Below the pieces are notes generated by a model. That model was not told where the DNA came from. It did no database searches and was given only the letters and a program-made list of their open reading frames with translations. This document shows positions 18,001 through 25,374 of a DNA stretch of 64,000 nucleotides, in pieces. The translations under genes and the position numbers were made by a program. The stretch covers positions 30,059 through 94,058 of the forward strand of contig WTGX01000019.1 of assembly GCA_011523385.1 (NCBI GenBank), read 5' to 3'. The DNA is from Nitrospira sp. GTDB lineage: Bacteria > Nitrospirota > Nitrospiria > Nitrospirales > UBA8639. Within the stretch, counting starts at the first letter, position 1. Each line of letters opens with the position of its first letter.

Positions 18001-19935
18001 GATCCCAAAACGGGTAAACGGATCAGGACCGGCCCGGTGGCGGATATTCATGCGACGGAACGGGTCGGTCATGACGTCGCCGGCAGTTTCCGTGAATTGA
18101 TGGTGCACATCATGGATACCGTCCCGCATACGGTGAACGTGGTCACGGCCGGGAATCCTCCCGGACAACCGGTGGAAGTCGCGTTGGAAGCGGGACGGAC
18201 GGTGTCGTTCCAGATGCCGCCCAACGAGACGATCAAAATGACCCCCATGCCCTTCCTCAACGGAGGGACTCATACCACGGGGGGCGCTCTGAATTTCCGG
18301 GCCGAGCCGTTTGCCCAGCGTTTGGCAAACGACCCGGATCCGTCAAAGATATTCAGCAGTCGCGTGCACGGTGATCCGAGTACGGCGATGCTGCGCGCGT
18401 ATTTGGGCGACGCCATCGTGTTCCGGTTGCTGGACGTCACGATGAATGAGAGCAACGTGTTTACGATCTCCGGGCATACGTTCTGGTCGGAACGGTACGC
18501 GGAGGAAGCCAATCGAAAGCATGCCCTGCACGTCGGCATCGCCGAGCGGTATGACCTGGTGATTGCCGAAGCCGGCGGACCTCGCCATCGACCGGGCGAT
18601 TACATGTTCTTCAATGGTCGGAATTCCAAGTTCTCGGAAGGGGCGTGGGGTCTCATCAGAGTGTTGGACGCCCCGGTCTCCGATCTTCAACCGCTGCCCA
18701 ACAAGGCGTACGGCAGGGAAGGCATCCCGGAACCGCTTCCGGTGTGTCCACCGGATGCGCCGGTGAAGCAGTTTAACGTGGTGGCGATGGATCATCCGGA
18801 CATGAGCTTCAATTCCAATGCGCCGGAGGCCATTGAAGTCGACTTTGAACGAAAGATCAAACTGCGCAATCCGGAAGCCAAGATTTACGTGCTTGAGGAT
18901 GACGTCAAGACGGTGTCCGGGGATGCGCAACCCATGCCGCTGACCCTTCGGGCCAACGTGGGGGACTGCCTCAAGGTCAAGCTCACGAATAAGCTCAAGG
19001 AGGGACGGGCGTCGTTCTCAGCCTTTGGGTTGGCGTTCGATCCAAAGGATTCCCAGGGGGTCAATCTCGGCAACAACACCGGAGATCAAACCGTGGCTCC
19101 CGGGAAGTCTCGCACCTACACCTACTATGCCGATCCTTTTAACGGCGAGGGCCAAACGCTGGTGTGGGACTGGGGGAACGTGACCACGAATCCTCGGAAC
19201 GGGTTGTTCGGCGGGGTCATTGTCGGCCCCAAAGGCTCGACGTACCGCGATCCCAAGACCGGGGAAGACATTTCCCTGAAAAACGGCTGGAGGGCGGACG
19301 TCATCGTTGATCGCACCATTCCGGGGAACGAAGGGCGCGACAACTATCGTGACGTGGCGTTGTATTTCCAGGATGAAGACAACATCATCGGGACCAGCTT
19401 CATGCCGTACGTACAGAACGTGGCCGGGTTGACGGGAGTGAACTACCGGGCGGAGCCGTACCTGTATCGTGAAGAAGCAGGGTGCTCGCTCGGTCGCATG
19501 TTCCAACCCTGTGAAGTCGATAATCCGCAAGATCCCGTCACGCCGATTATCGAGGCGCATGCGGGCGATCAAGTTCGCATCCACGTGTTCGGTGCCAGCA
19601 GCGAACAGAACGGCATGTTCACGGTGGAAAAACACGAATGGCCCATCGAGCCCTTCCTTCCCGGAGCGGATATGATCAGCACCGTGGAATTCGCCGGTTC
19701 GGAAGGCTTGGATGTATTCCTGCCGTCGGCCGGAGGAAAATGGTCGTTGGCCGGGGATTATGTGTGGAGCAACGGCCGGCTTCCCTATTCGCAATCAGGT
19801 CAATGGGGGTACCTCAGGGTGCTCCCTGCCAATGATCAGCGGATTCTGCCGCTCGGAGGCGGGTCGTCCAGCCTGCGGCAAGTAGAGGTTGATTCCCCCG
19901 AAAGCCTCAAAGCCACACCGGCGTCCTTCAAGTAA
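15028..19935 (+). CDS. giant exported six-cupredoxin multicopper oxidase
   Basis: A 1635-residue exported protein (signal peptide about 1-33, ending SAGAEA). All multicopper-oxidase ligands are present once: HSHHPH (452-457), HCH at 527-529 with His533 and Met538 (type 1 site), HFH at 833-835 and HDH at 964-966. Three homologous segments begin at C-P motifs near residues 134, 742 and 1239, each about two cupredoxin domains. Copper ligands are kept only in the second half of segment 1 and the first half of segment 2; the equivalent sites in segment 3 are lost. Length is close to the MofA/McoA-type large oxidases linked to Mn(II) oxidation, but the substrate (Mn, Fe, Cu or organic) cannot be read from sequence. 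AAGGAG lies 5 bases before the ATG. Confidence 0.93.
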   Translation: MMCYTTRFIFTATAALAIWGGAMLFGLNASAGAEAPPAVHQVSMSSQSPGWAERLKGQTIMENAVEGRAERAALVELQHQRLMRQMQKDMQHKGDASGAFNTMSMMHQYGAGPANGLLASNSDVEPVSMKGGLCPKTAPVRHYDVSAVNVEITLNQWLDFYPGYMYALTEDIPDIREEEAKNAAAREEEGHHDPGGVKNGIQDQWIQPLVIRGNQGDCVKITLRNALEFGEEVSLHINGSDMVMSKTGQPATTTNPDSVAGGPSEDCEKDCVGEAIEMEWYIHPDTQEGGRQFHTYSNDRELTVMGLFGVFVVEPRGSEYYDPLGTGPATKDRSGWQTMIRNGTGPDFREFVLIYHEVGDEAFRPVNKHGDFLPQRDPLTDAYRPGARALNYRSEPFGINNMHVQHEYFGFEDESMAYSSYTFGDAAPTIPRSYLGDPAKFRVVHGGSEVFHSHHPHGGAIRWQRSPRATQMPVWSTGQNGPVKYPVVRTKSDRVDVEVIGPSEALDLETECGSGLCQWLAGDFLFHCHVAHHYVAGMWGYWRVYNTLQVPGIQNDVMAPLRELPDRVGRINRPVTSDQLAGTTVNWFGSQFKIVESGKTNWKAAPPVVTLKDWVSMQLSNQGKPGHQDDELGQLKAYDATVVDWVWDGNRAMSEKEPSIGDNPKYQPEWQGYEPGKRRSIWFEPATGKVAWPWLTPHFGKRAPFSNDHNPAPWLEMIRLNDDGTRSVGPAKPGENGNWSLCPDRAGSQDYNIHFIKLPIELSAAQGKEPAIVDPNGLLYVVHEEEADVRADNDKKFPLVVRANVYDCIDWTLTSEWLDDDITNFQSSKINTHFHFFQFDNQASDGVISGMSYEQSMRPFTQFTKDTEKGLPVPMNAKVTKAAKIGDKTIHVTNAQQYHVGIPILVGADNVEGKEVLRIAAIGDKTLTFDAPLEHAHPAGDIVTVEYVRQRFWVDADVGSVFWHDHAFGGTTWPHGAVGTMIAEPFNSTWHDPKTGKRIRTGPVADIHATERVGHDVAGSFRELMVHIMDTVPHTVNVVTAGNPPGQPVEVALEAGRTVSFQMPPNETIKMTPMPFLNGGTHTTGGALNFRAEPFAQRLANDPDPSKIFSSRVHGDPSTAMLRAYLGDAIVFRLLDVTMNESNVFTISGHTFWSERYAEEANRKHALHVGIAERYDLVIAEAGGPRHRPGDYMFFNGRNSKFSEGAWGLIRVLDAPVSDLQPLPNKAYGREGIPEPLPVCPPDAPVKQFNVVAMDHPDMSFNSNAPEAIEVDFERKIKLRNPEAKIYVLEDDVKTVSGDAQPMPLTLRANVGDCLKVKLTNKLKEGRASFSAFGLAFDPKDSQGVNLGNNTGDQTVAPGKSRTYTYYADPFNGEGQTLVWDWGNVTTNPRNGLFGGVIVGPKGSTYRDPKTGEDISLKNGWRADVIVDRTIPGNEGRDNYRDVALYFQDEDNIIGTSFMPYVQNVAGLTGVNYRAEPYLYREEAGCSLGRMFQPCEVDNPQDPVTPIIEAHAGDQVRIHVFGASSEQNGMFTVEKHEWPIEPFLPGADMISTVEFAGSEGLDVFLPSAGGKWSLAGDYVWSNGRLPYSQSGQWGYLRVLPANDQRILPLGGGSSSLRQVEVDSPESLKATPASFK

Positions 19936-19955
19936 CGGAGGGCGGATCAATAGGA

Positions 19956-19990
19956 AAGGGGGGAGCCGGACCGGCTCCCCCCTTTTTTTT
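19956..19990 (+). terminator. Rho-independent terminator of the multicopper oxidase gene
   Basis: A GC-rich perfect hairpin (arms GGGGGGAGCC and GGCTCCCCCC) followed by eight T residues, 21 bases after the stop codon. Confidence 0.95.
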
Positions 19991-20006
19991 CAGACACGTC
20001 CGCTTT

Positions 20007-20160
20007 TTCCTTCTGTCATCCCTGATCAAATCGGGGACAGGCTCTGATCGCGGGGATCCAGCGTTATCTGTCATTCCGAGCGTAGCGAGGAATCTCGCCG
20101 TCATTGTAGCCGCGCGATCTCATCGCGCTTTCTTGCTGGAGGTAAGGGCCGTTCATTGAA
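20007..20160. repeat. cluster of dispersed short repeats
   Basis: Three fragments sit side by side: a CCTGATcaaATCGGGG inverted-repeat piece followed by ATCCAGCG, a TGTCATTCCGAGCGTAGCGA piece, and a TTGTAGCCGCGC / GCGC piece. The second and third belong to the two dispersed families seen again near 23.9, 29.5-29.8, 40.3 and 53.8 kb. No coding sequence is seen here. Confidence 0.6.
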
Positions 20161-20203
20161 GAGTCACAAGTACATCTTTCCCGAACTGCTACCCCGGGGT
20201 TTG

Positions 20204-20435
20204 TTACTCATAAGCCTTTTCGTGTAGGCTCTGGGCGAGCAGGTTCTGTCCGTAGTAGTGCTCTAACTTGTCGCTGTAAGGCTTATAAGGAAAAGCGCTC
20301 GTTGGACGTAAAGGTTTCCTCTTCGGCTTCGGGTTTTCCCCTCCTTATAATTTCACTAATCAGCCTCTCAGTTTTCTCCCCCAGCACTAGGAGTTGGCAT
20401 TATACACGGGACAGAACCTTGAGGTCGGTGAGCAT
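20204..20435 (-). pseudogene. broken small gene with in-frame stop and frameshift
   Basis: From an ATG at 20435 with GAGG upstream the frame reads 11 codons, meets TAA, then continues as a plausible charged peptide (LGEKTERLISEIIRRG). At a GGGGAAAA run the coding-like sequence changes frame and goes on through KPLRPTSAFPYKPYSDKLEH to LLAQSLHEKAYE and a stop. Joining these pieces gives about 77 residues. A strong promoter lies upstream. No family is recognised. It may be a decayed gene, a gene with recoding, or a structured RNA that only looks coding. It occupies part of the 708-base gap between the oxidase and the PTPS gene. Confidence 0.4.
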
Positions 20436-20547
20436 ATATTACGCCTCTGACTGGGTGTCGTGGAACAAATCAACATAGCTCTGATACATGAACCTCCGGT
20501 TGCGAGCCCGACCGGCATTTAGCTAATTTATAGTAAATGCTAACTAT

Positions 20548-20576
20548 ATTATAATCCATATTCACATCATTGTTAA
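20548..20576 (-). promoter_or_regulatory. near-consensus sigma70 promoter with start-site hairpin
   Basis: On the minus strand TTAACA (20576-20571) and TATAAT (20553-20548) are separated by 17 bases. Just downstream an inverted repeat (arms GCATTTA / TAAATGC, about 20515-20540) would place a hairpin at the 5' end of the transcript. It drives towards the broken gene at 20204-20435. Confidence 0.65.
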
Positions 20577-20643
20577 ACGCTACATTTAATATATGGAATT
20601 TTGGAGAAGACAATAAAGGGGAGTAGAGTTCTGGGGGTGGCGG

Positions 20644-21429
20644 CTATTCCGAATAGTCCAGAGTCAGGTCGTGGTGGTCCGTGAGCCGGAGTCGTGCGAG
20701 ACGGGCATCGGCAACGTCGCGCAACCTGGACCAAAGGACTTTGGCCAGGGTGGGCAGGGTAACCGGCCGGTCGGCAAATTCCTGGAGTCGCGACAAATTC
20801 GTGTCCGCGAGATTGTTGAGGATCTGCCTTTGGACCTGCTCATCCAACGCCGCGATATCCGTGACGCGACCCGTGACGGGGTCTATCGGGCCTCGAATCG
20901 TGACGGCCAGGGTAAGGGGCCACGTTTCCACGTGGGAAGCATCGGCGTCGCGCCGCACGGTCAGGGCATACCGGCGAGTCAGCAGGGCCTCGGTCGGTTC
21001 CGCATTGTCCTGCGAGGCCGGATCATTCGGCTGAGAGAGTTCGACCCAGAGGTTCTCTCCTTCGCAAAGCCGTATCGATGCAATGTCCCGGGTTTCGGGG
21101 CGCTCACGGAATTTCCGCCATAGCACCAAGGCTAGATTTTCAGTGGTAGGCACGAGCCGTTCAAAGTAGGGCATATCGAAGTTGAGGTGTTTGTGGTCGA
21201 ACTCTTCGAGCACGTCCGTTACGATGTGTTTCAGGTCGTACAGATTGATGATCATCCCCGTGATGGGATCGACGTGTCCGCCGAGGGTCACTTCAAGCAG
21301 GTAATTGTGTCCATGCTCCTGGAAGCAGGGGCCGAAGACCCGTCTGTTGCGCTCCTCGTCCCACTCGGCGTTGAAATACCGGTGGGAAGCGGAAAATTCT
21401 ATGCGTTTCGTGAGGGTCGATCGTGTCAT
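20644..21429 (-). CDS. tandem 6-pyruvoyl-tetrahydropterin synthase / QueD-like protein
   Basis: A 261-residue protein with two PTPS-like halves. The N-terminal half (about 1-125) has the zinc ligands His16 (FSASHRYF), His39 and His41 (EHGHNY) and the catalytic Cys35 (GPCFQEHGH). It also has FDHKHLNFDMPYF and CEGENLWVEL, as in QueD and PTPS. The C-terminal half (about 145-261) has the same general fold pattern (TIRGPIDPVTGRVTDIAALDEQV, LRLTDHHDLTLDY) but lacks the metal ligands, so it is probably structural. QueD makes 6-carboxytetrahydropterin for queuosine; PTPS makes the tetrahydrobiopterin precursor. No other pathway gene is nearby. Confidence 0.88.
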   Translation of the reverse strand: MTRSTLTKRIEFSASHRYFNAEWDEERNRRVFGPCFQEHGHNYLLEVTLGGHVDPITGMIINLYDLKHIVTDVLEEFDHKHLNFDMPYFERLVPTTENLALVLWRKFRERPETRDIASIRLCEGENLWVELSQPNDPASQDNAEPTEALLTRRYALTVRRDADASHVETWPLTLAVTIRGPIDPVTGRVTDIAALDEQVQRQILNNLADTNLSRLQEFADRPVTLPTLAKVLWSRLRDVADARLARLRLTDHHDLTLDYSE

Positions 21430-21457
21430 ACTCGAATGAACGACAAGGGATCCTAAG

Positions 21458-21503
21458 AAAAAGGCCAGGAGTTCCGCCGAGAGGCAAGAATCCTGGCCTT
21501 TTT
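21458..21503 (-). terminator. bidirectional terminator after the ErpA-type gene
   Basis: A 13-bp perfect stem (AAAAAGGCCAGGA / TCCTGGCCTTTTT) with a 20-base loop, ending in a T-run on the minus strand 20 bases after the ErpA-type gene. The plus strand reads equally well. Confidence 0.85.
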
Positions 21504-21522
21504 GAACTCGAAGAGGCTGCGA

Positions 21523-21846
21523 TTAGGTGCTGAAGGAACTGCCGCAACCGCACGTGCTTTTTGCCTGCGGGTTTTTGATCGCAAACCCGGAGCCTTGCAG
21601 GCTGTCGACGTAATCGACTTCCGCGCCGCTCAGCATGGGAGCGCTTTGCGAATCCACAATGACTTTGACGTCGCCTTTTTCAATCACCGTGTCGTCGTCG
21701 TCCATTTTGGATTCAAAGGACATCCCATATTGGTAGCCGCTGCAACCGCCGCCCTTCACGTAGATCCGCAGTCCGATGACCTCCTCTTCCTCATCGTGGA
21801 TCAATTCTTTGATTTTCTCTTCGGCAATTGGGGTAATTGTAACCAT
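21523..21846 (-). CDS. erpA: A-type iron-sulfur carrier (ErpA/IscA family)
   Basis: A 107-residue A-type carrier that delivers Fe-S clusters to target enzymes. The three conserved cysteines are Cys35 (GGGCSGYQY), Cys99 and Cys101 (TCGCGSSF). The central block VDSQSAPMLSGAEVDYVDSLQGSGFAIKNP is typical of the family. Whether it is ErpA, IscA or SufA cannot be decided by sequence reading. It is a single gene with its own terminator. Fe-S enzymes encoded next door (22571-23860) are possible clients. Confidence 0.93.
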   Translation of the reverse strand: MVTITPIAEEKIKELIHDEEEEVIGLRIYVKGGGCSGYQYGMSFESKMDDDDTVIEKGDVKVIVDSQSAPMLSGAEVDYVDSLQGSGFAIKNPQAKSTCGCGSSFST

Positions 21847-21989
21847 GAATCCCTCCGATCAAATATGAAATGAACAGGTATCGTGTTTTCCGGATTCACG
21901 AAAATCCAGGATAGTTTCCTCTTGACGATCAATAATAACCACCACCTCGGCGGTTGTCAATTTCTGTTGAAGGAAAAAATGACAAACGA

Positions 21990-22574
21990 TCAGGAGCGCA
22001 GGTCTTTCAGCCACTCTTCCCGCATGGCGGGTGGGACGTTCGCCTCTGCCTTGTAGTTCTCATGGGTAATCCGGATACCGGCATGAGACCCATCCTCGCC
22101 AAGCGTGTTCACAAAAGCCGGCGGAACCGCAAACCGCACAAAATGGACCGCGCTGATTTTGTCTTCCTTGCTGTGCCCGGCTTCGAAGTCGGCAAACACG
22201 GCTTGATCCCCGACCGTGAGCGCCAGGGTGTCCGGCCGATCGAATTGCCGGAAGGAGTCGAGGATCTCTTTGATGCGTTCCTGGGTCGTAATTTCGATCA
22301 TCACGGTGGCACTGAGTTCGCCTGGTTCGGGCAGCAGTGCGTTGTATACGTCAAACTCATCCTGAATTTTCGACGGATCGAAAATGCGTTCGGCACGAAC
22401 CATTTCCTGAATTTGAAACAGCAGCGTGCGTCGATTCTCAAAAACCAGCGTGACCAAGGGGCCGACCTCGATCCGGCGTCGTTTTTTGAGGGCGATAATC
22501 TCCTGTCGAAACGTCGCGCGTTGGGCTTCGTAGTCCTCGTGGGAGAGAAGATCGGATGGGGTCAACGGGTTCAT
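21990..22574 (-). CDS. DUF3501 family protein
   Basis: A 194-residue soluble protein of unknown function, recognised as DUF3501 by LKKRRRIEVGPLVTLVFENR near residue 30-50, the block MVRAERIFDPSKIQDEFDVYN and the end HFVRFAVPPAFVNTL. Members are typically found with a rubrerythrin and a CCG-domain Fe-S protein, as here. The ATG at 22574 overlaps the stop of the Fe-S protein gene (ATGA), so the two are co-translated. Confidence 0.85.
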   Translation of the reverse strand: MNPLTPSDLLSHEDYEAQRATFRQEIIALKKRRRIEVGPLVTLVFENRRTLLFQIQEMVRAERIFDPSKIQDEFDVYNALLPEPGELSATVMIEITTQERIKEILDSFRQFDRPDTLALTVGDQAVFADFEAGHSKEDKISAVHFVRFAVPPAFVNTLGEDGSHAGIRITHENYKAEANVPPAMREEWLKDLRS

Positions 22575-23860
22575 GATGGGAGGTCGTATGCGTCGCGAAC
22601 GATTTGAATGGGATGCCGGGTTCCGTGTTTCGACAATGTTGCTCCCGCTTGATCGAGTTGCAGGGCTGAAAGAGGGCAATCCGATGCCACCAGGTCGGGC
22701 TCGCAATCGGAAATCGCACGGACGGCCTTCCCGGCGATCTTCATGGACTGATCGAAAAATTCCACCTTGGCGCCCCATGAACCGTCGTGGCCGGAACATT
22801 TTTCAAGCACCTCGACCCGGGCACCCGTGAGTTCCATGAGTTCCTTGGATTTAAAGCCGATGTTCTGGTCACGCAAATGACAGGGCACCTGATACGCGAT
22901 GCGCCGTGACGTTTGCCTGAACTCCGTGGACAACGCCCCGTCTTTTTTGAGTCGCATCAGATATTCGCAGACGTCGAACGTGCGTTCGGCCAACAAGGCC
23001 ATATCCCGCGTCGGCACCAGATACGGATATTCCCGTTTGAACATGAGACTGCAACTGGGAGTGGGAACGACGAGGTCATACCCTTGCTGGAGATACGGCA
23101 GAAACAATCGCAAATGGTACGTGGCAGTCTGCACCATGGTTTCGGTATCGCCGAGATCAAAGGACGGCATACTGCAACAGCGTTGGCCCTCGGGCACGAC
23201 GACCTCCACGTTATTCTTGACGAGGACCTGTACCGTGGCTTTTCCGATATCAGTGGCCTGATAATTCACCAGGCAACCCGGAAACACGACGACCTTATGC
23301 TTGGGGGCCGCGGGTTGCAGCGCCGGACCCCGTGTGCGCCACCATGCGGGAAAGTTTTCCCGGGAAAAGGCGAGCACGTGCCGGTCCCGGTGCACGCCGA
23401 TGATTGGTTCCAGCAGGCTCCGGATCCACCGCGTCAAGAGCACCCGGTTGGTCAGCGAGGCGGTCATGCTTCCCAGTTTGCCGATCAGGTCCGTTTTGAT
23501 CAGCAGGAGATCGCGCCAGGACGCGCCCTGTTCCTTGACCCGTTGCTTTTTCCACGCAACCATGAGACGGGGGAAATCAATTTGGTAGTCATGGGGCGGC
23601 GTGTACGGGCAGTGGTTGTAGCAGAGCTTGCAGTAATAACATTCCTTCTCAACCTGTTCGTAATCCGCGGCAGTCAGCAGGGAGACGTCGCTCTCGTACT
23701 CGTCGATCCGGTCCAGCAGCGTGTTGAAGGACGGACACAGGTTGAAACACCGGCGACAACCGTCGCACACGTCGAAGATCCGATTCGTCTCCCGAACAAG
23801 ATCGTCGCGCGTCCAGTCAACGGAAGTGAGGTGAATGTTTTTCAACGCAGGAGGTGCCAC
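22571..23860 (-). CDS. GlpC/HdrD-like Fe-S oxidoreductase with two CCG domains
   Basis: A 429-residue protein with two 4Fe-4S ferredoxin motifs, C32-C35-C38-C42 and C74-C77-C80-C84 (CDGCRRCFNLCP and CYYCKLCYNHCP). Two CCG-type cysteine-rich domains follow, with cysteine pairs at QRCCSMPSFDLG and later KCSGHDGSWGAK and SDCPLSALQ. This is the layout of GlpC and of heterodisulfide-reductase-like subunits, which pass electrons between quinones or thiols and a partner. Next to a rubrerythrin it may feed electrons for peroxide reduction; that is inference. The start is GTG at 23860, with a dispersed repeat directly upstream. Confidence 0.9.
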   Translation of the reverse strand: MAPPALKNIHLTSVDWTRDDLVRETNRIFDVCDGCRRCFNLCPSFNTLLDRIDEYESDVSLLTAADYEQVEKECYYCKLCYNHCPYTPPHDYQIDFPRLMVAWKKQRVKEQGASWRDLLLIKTDLIGKLGSMTASLTNRVLLTRWIRSLLEPIIGVHRDRHVLAFSRENFPAWWRTRGPALQPAAPKHKVVVFPGCLVNYQATDIGKATVQVLVKNNVEVVVPEGQRCCSMPSFDLGDTETMVQTATYHLRLFLPYLQQGYDLVVPTPSCSLMFKREYPYLVPTRDMALLAERTFDVCEYLMRLKKDGALSTEFRQTSRRIAYQVPCHLRDQNIGFKSKELMELTGARVEVLEKCSGHDGSWGAKVEFFDQSMKIAGKAVRAISDCEPDLVASDCPLSALQLDQAGATLSKHGTRHPIQIVRDAYDLPS

Positions 23861-23869
23861 GCGCCCGCG

Positions 23870-23985
23870 TTGTCATCCTGAGCTTGTCCTGAACGAAGCG
23901 AAGGACCTAGCGAAAGGATCTCGTCGTTGAGGTGCCTGGTTGTCAAGGAGAGATTCTTCACTTCGTTCAGAATGACGGATTCGGG
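23870..23985. repeat. dispersed inverted-repeat element (TGTCATCCTGAGC family)
   Basis: About 107 bases bounded by TTGTCATCCTGAGC and a complementary TTCAGAATGAC end, with inner arms GAACGAAGCGAAGG and CTTCGTTC. It sits between the rubrerythrin gene and the Fe-S protein gene. Related copies lie near 29.6, 40.3 and, as a half, 27.2 kb. Confidence 0.8.
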
Positions 23986-24011
23986 GTATGGATTGGGTAT
24001 TTTCGTGCCGA

Positions 24012-24440
24012 TTACGCGTTGCCTAACGAGTCCAGGCCTTTGGTAAAACGGTTGGCGTGGGAGCGTTCCGCCTTGGCCAGGGTCTCGAACCATTCCGCCA
24101 ATTCCTCAAAACCTTCTTCCCGCGCGGTCTTGGCCATGCCCGGGTACATCTGCGTGTACTCGTAGGTCTCGCCTTCAATGGCCGCCTTGAGGTTCGATTC
24201 GGTGCTCCCGATGGGTTCACCCGTGGCGGGATCGCCGACTTCCTTCAGAAAATCCAGGTGGCCGAAGGCATGACCGGTTTCGGCTTCGGAGGTGTCGCGG
24301 AACAAACCGCCGATATCCGGGTACCCTTCGATATCGGCGCGGCGCGCAAAATAGAGATACCGGCGATTCGCCTGGGATTCGCCGGCAAAAGCGGCTTTCA
24401 GATTGTCATGGCTTTGTGTGCCCTTGAGACTCTTGCTCAT
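24012..24440 (-). CDS. rubrerythrin-family diiron protein without rubredoxin domain
   Basis: A 142-residue ferritin-like four-helix protein. The diiron ligands are Glu21, Glu54 and His57 (EAETGH), Glu91 and Glu94 (EGETYEY), Glu125 and His128 (ERSH), the full rubrerythrin set. The usual C-terminal rubredoxin domain is absent, so electrons must come from another protein. The likely role is reduction of hydrogen peroxide. The ATG at 24440 has GAGG upstream. It is the first gene of the rubrerythrin / CCG-domain / DUF3501 group, although a dispersed element separates it from the next gene. Confidence 0.92.
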   Translation of the reverse strand: MSKSLKGTQSHDNLKAAFAGESQANRRYLYFARRADIEGYPDIGGLFRDTSEAETGHAFGHLDFLKEVGDPATGEPIGSTESNLKAAIEGETYEYTQMYPGMAKTAREEGFEELAEWFETLAKAERSHANRFTKGLDSLGNA

Positions 24441-24516
24441 AAGATCCTCTTTTGTAAGAAATGATATGATGAAATGAACCGGAGCCGGCAACACCTGACC
24501 GGCTTACATAAAGAAC

Positions 24517-25326
24517 TTACATGCTCAGGCTGAACGATCTGGTATATCCCAGAGAGATGCCAACCTCGTCAACGTCGAACGTGGATGGCACATAGGCACT
24601 CTGTTCTGTTGCTCCATCCCCGCTGGCGTGATCCATGTTCCAACTGGAATATTGGATGCGTACGTCAAAACGATTCTTGCTGCTCCCGAATTCCAGGCCG
24701 CCGCCGATAAGCCAGGGCGTTGCATCACGTTTTTTGCGGGTCACGCTACGAATCGCCTCATCCCCGGCCCCGAAGTTGTCAATGGCGATTTCAAAAGTCG
24801 CGTCCAGCCATTTCACTCCGGAAATCAGGTACACCGAGCGGCCTTCGCCCAGGAAGGCAAATCCCCGGGGCACGTATCCCAAGCGTGCATTGAACCCGAG
24901 GCTGTGGTTCTTGTTCACTTTCCATGCTCCGGGGAAGACGTGTTCTGCGGGAATGGGTCTCTCATCTCCCGTGTATGTTCCTTCCATAAACCCTTGCACG
25001 GCATTGGAGTAGACGGCGCCTTCAAGCTCGCCGGAGAGATAGACCCGGTCGGACAGGAACGCGCGATAGCCCAGGTTTGCCGAGAACGCGTTGAATCCGT
25101 CACGTGCACGATCCGACCCTGCAACCTCACTGCCATCCGGATATGAAGGGAGAACTCCTGCGTTGTAGCGGACGTTTTTGGCAAACTCTGCCTCGGCGAG
25201 TTCGTGGCCGAAGCGAACTCCGGCAAACAAGCCTTCCGTGTCGTTCGCCCCCGCAGCCGGCACGAAAATCCACGACGTCGCGATAAAAAAGAGAAGACAT
25301 CTGTGACGGCTATTGCGCAACCGCAT
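24517..25326 (-). CDS. outer-membrane beta-barrel protein
   Basis: A 269-residue exported protein. A signal peptide ends at AAGAND. Alternating strands follow, such as GLFAGVRFGHELAEAEF, AFSANLGYRAFLSDRVYLSGELEGAVY, NHSLGFNARLGYVPRGFAFLGEG and WLIGGGLEFGSSKNRFDVRIQYSSWNMD, with a last strand VGISLGYTRSFSLSM, as in 8-stranded OmpA- or OmpW-like porins. The second ATG (25326) is chosen because AAGGA lies 9 bases before it; the ATG at 25335 is too close to that site. The function is unknown. Confidence 0.8.
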   Translation of the reverse strand: MRLRNSRHRCLLFFIATSWIFVPAAGANDTEGLFAGVRFGHELAEAEFAKNVRYNAGVLPSYPDGSEVAGSDRARDGFNAFSANLGYRAFLSDRVYLSGELEGAVYSNAVQGFMEGTYTGDERPIPAEHVFPGAWKVNKNHSLGFNARLGYVPRGFAFLGEGRSVYLISGVKWLDATFEIAIDNFGAGDEAIRSVTRKKRDATPWLIGGGLEFGSSKNRFDVRIQYSSWNMDHASGDGATEQSAYVPSTFDVDEVGISLGYTRSFSLSM

Positions 25327-25374
25327 CACGTACATTCCTTCTACCTTACGTCTCCCAGTCTCGAACCAATCCGG

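Noticed and set aside
16534..18273. 579-residue minus-strand frame inside the multicopper oxidase gene
   Set aside because: It is opposite a gene with complete copper motifs, and its translation is Arg/His/Pro-rich without domains.
20160..20640. tmRNA, RNase P RNA or group II intron in the oxidase-PTPS gap
   Set aside because: No tRNA-like ends, no tag peptide ending in Ala-Ala, no recognisable RNase P core and no domain V-like hairpin were found.
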